A stretch of DNA of 9,386 bases from Planctomycetota bacterium (GTDB lineage: Bacteria; Planctomycetota; SZUA-567): NCBI GenBank assembly GCA_031270145.1, contig JAISYD010000092.1, forward strand, positions 1 through 9,386, read 5' to 3'. The translations under genes were made by a program, and so were the position numbers. Within the stretch, counting starts at the first letter, position 1, and every line of letters begins with the position of its first letter. This document shows, piece by piece, positions 8,749 to 9,386 of this stretch. The notes under the pieces are model-generated. The model saw only the letters and a program-made list of their open reading frames with translations, did not search any database and was not told where the DNA came from.

Positions 8749-9386
8749 ATGTCAATTCTCGCCGCCCACGCCCAATTCCAATCGGCGGATCGCGCCGAAA
8801 ACGCCCGCGTCGCCGCCAAAAAACTCGGCGAGGAGCTAGCCGGCGTCCGGCCAAGCCATGTCGTCTATTTCGCCGCCCGGAATTACGAGCACGCCGTCCT
8901 CGCCCGGGCCATGCGGGACGCTTTCCCCGGCGCCGTCACCTTCGGCTGCTCCTCGGCCGGGGAAATAGTGAACGAGCAATTGTTCCGGAACTCCGTGTCA
9001 GCCATGGCTTTCAGCCACGGGACCTTTGACTTTTTCGCCGCCGCGCTCATCCCCCGCCTGACCGCCGACGGCAAGCCCACCGACATCCGGGAGGCGGTGG
9101 GCGCCGCCCTCGCCGGATTCGGGAAGCGGCTGGGGCGGGAAATAAGCTCGCTCGACTACACCAAATACGTCGGCCTGGTCCTGGCCGACGGCATAAAGTA
9201 CTTCATCGAGCCGGTGGTCGACCGGATAAGCGATCTCACCACCATCCCCTTCATCGGCGGTTTGGCCGCGGACGACGCCCGCTTCCTCGACACCCCGGTC
9301 TATCTGGACGGCCGGGCGGTGAATGACGCCGCCCTGCTGTTGCTGCTGGCGCCAAGCGGCAAATTCGGCCTCCTCAAAACGCAGGG
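8749..9386 (+). CDS. FIST-domain sensory protein, 3' truncated by window
   Basis: An ATG at 8749 has AGGAG six bases upstream (8738-8742) and opens a frame that runs off the window end after 212 codons. The product starts MSILAAHAQFQSADRAENAR and contains the marks of the FIST N-terminal domain. These are a VVYFAAR strand, then VTFGCSSAGEIVNEQLF (about 66-82), then GLVLADGIKYF, and PFIGGLAADDARF with its glycine-rich turn. FIST proteins are cytoplasmic ligand-sensing proteins, thought to bind small molecules such as amino acids, and are often fused or linked to signal-transduction modules. No signal peptide is present. The FIST_C domain, and any output domain, would lie beyond the window. Nothing here shows what it senses or whether it is linked to the metal transporter. 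Confidence 0.86.
   Translation, partial: MSILAAHAQFQSADRAENARVAAKKLGEELAGVRPSHVVYFAARNYEHAVLARAMRDAFPGAVTFGCSSAGEIVNEQLFRNSVSAMAFSHGTFDFFAAALIPRLTADGKPTDIREAVGAALAGFGKRLGREISSLDYTKYVGLVLADGIKYFIEPVVDRISDLTTIPFIGGLAADDARFLDTPVYLDGRAVNDAALLLLLAPSGKFGLLKTQ

Overview
The window is GC-rich and reads as a stretch of chromosome from a proteobacterium-like organism with an anaerobic or facultative life style. The reasons are a full-length pyruvate:ferredoxin oxidoreductase (PFOR), a nickel/cobalt uptake operon of the kind common in anaerobes with nickel enzymes, HlyD-type secretion and IS66 remnants, and a strong GCC/GGC/CTG codon preference. Lineage cannot be fixed from the sequence alone. Alphaproteobacteria (Rhodospirillales-like) and Desulfovibrio-like organisms both fit.

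Layout, all on the + strand. Positions 1-138 hold the last 45 codons of a gene whose product ends in a winged helix resembling the C-terminus of Fic-family proteins. Positions 178-884 are a graveyard: a frameshifted, truncated IS66 transposase fragment runs in frame into a fragment of an HlyD-type membrane fusion protein. A short AT-richer stretch follows (885-1035), then a sigma70-like promoter and the nifJ gene for PFOR (1186-4776), which ends at a strong intrinsic terminator (4811-4839).

A second sigma70-like promoter (4886-4913) and a long structured leader of about 195 nt precede a tight five-gene operon (5116-8634). It encodes a periplasmic DUF4198 protein (NikK type), the substrate-binding membrane protein CbiM/NikM, a secreted and membrane-anchored NikL, the transmembrane coupling protein CbiQ and the ATPase CbiO. 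Together these form an energy-coupling-factor (ECF) importer for Ni2+ or Co2+, with NikK and NikL in place of CbiN. NikM supplies the binding site, CbiQ couples it to ATP hydrolysis by CbiO, and NikK and NikL probably help to capture or load the metal on the periplasmic side.

A third promoter (8694-8721) drives a FIST-domain sensory protein (8749 to the window end, truncated by the window).

I do not see a clearly new biological system here. The points most worth a second look are the structured leader in front of the metal transporter, the shared N-terminal histidine of the three exported or membrane components of the transporter, and the IS66/HlyD chimeric remnant.
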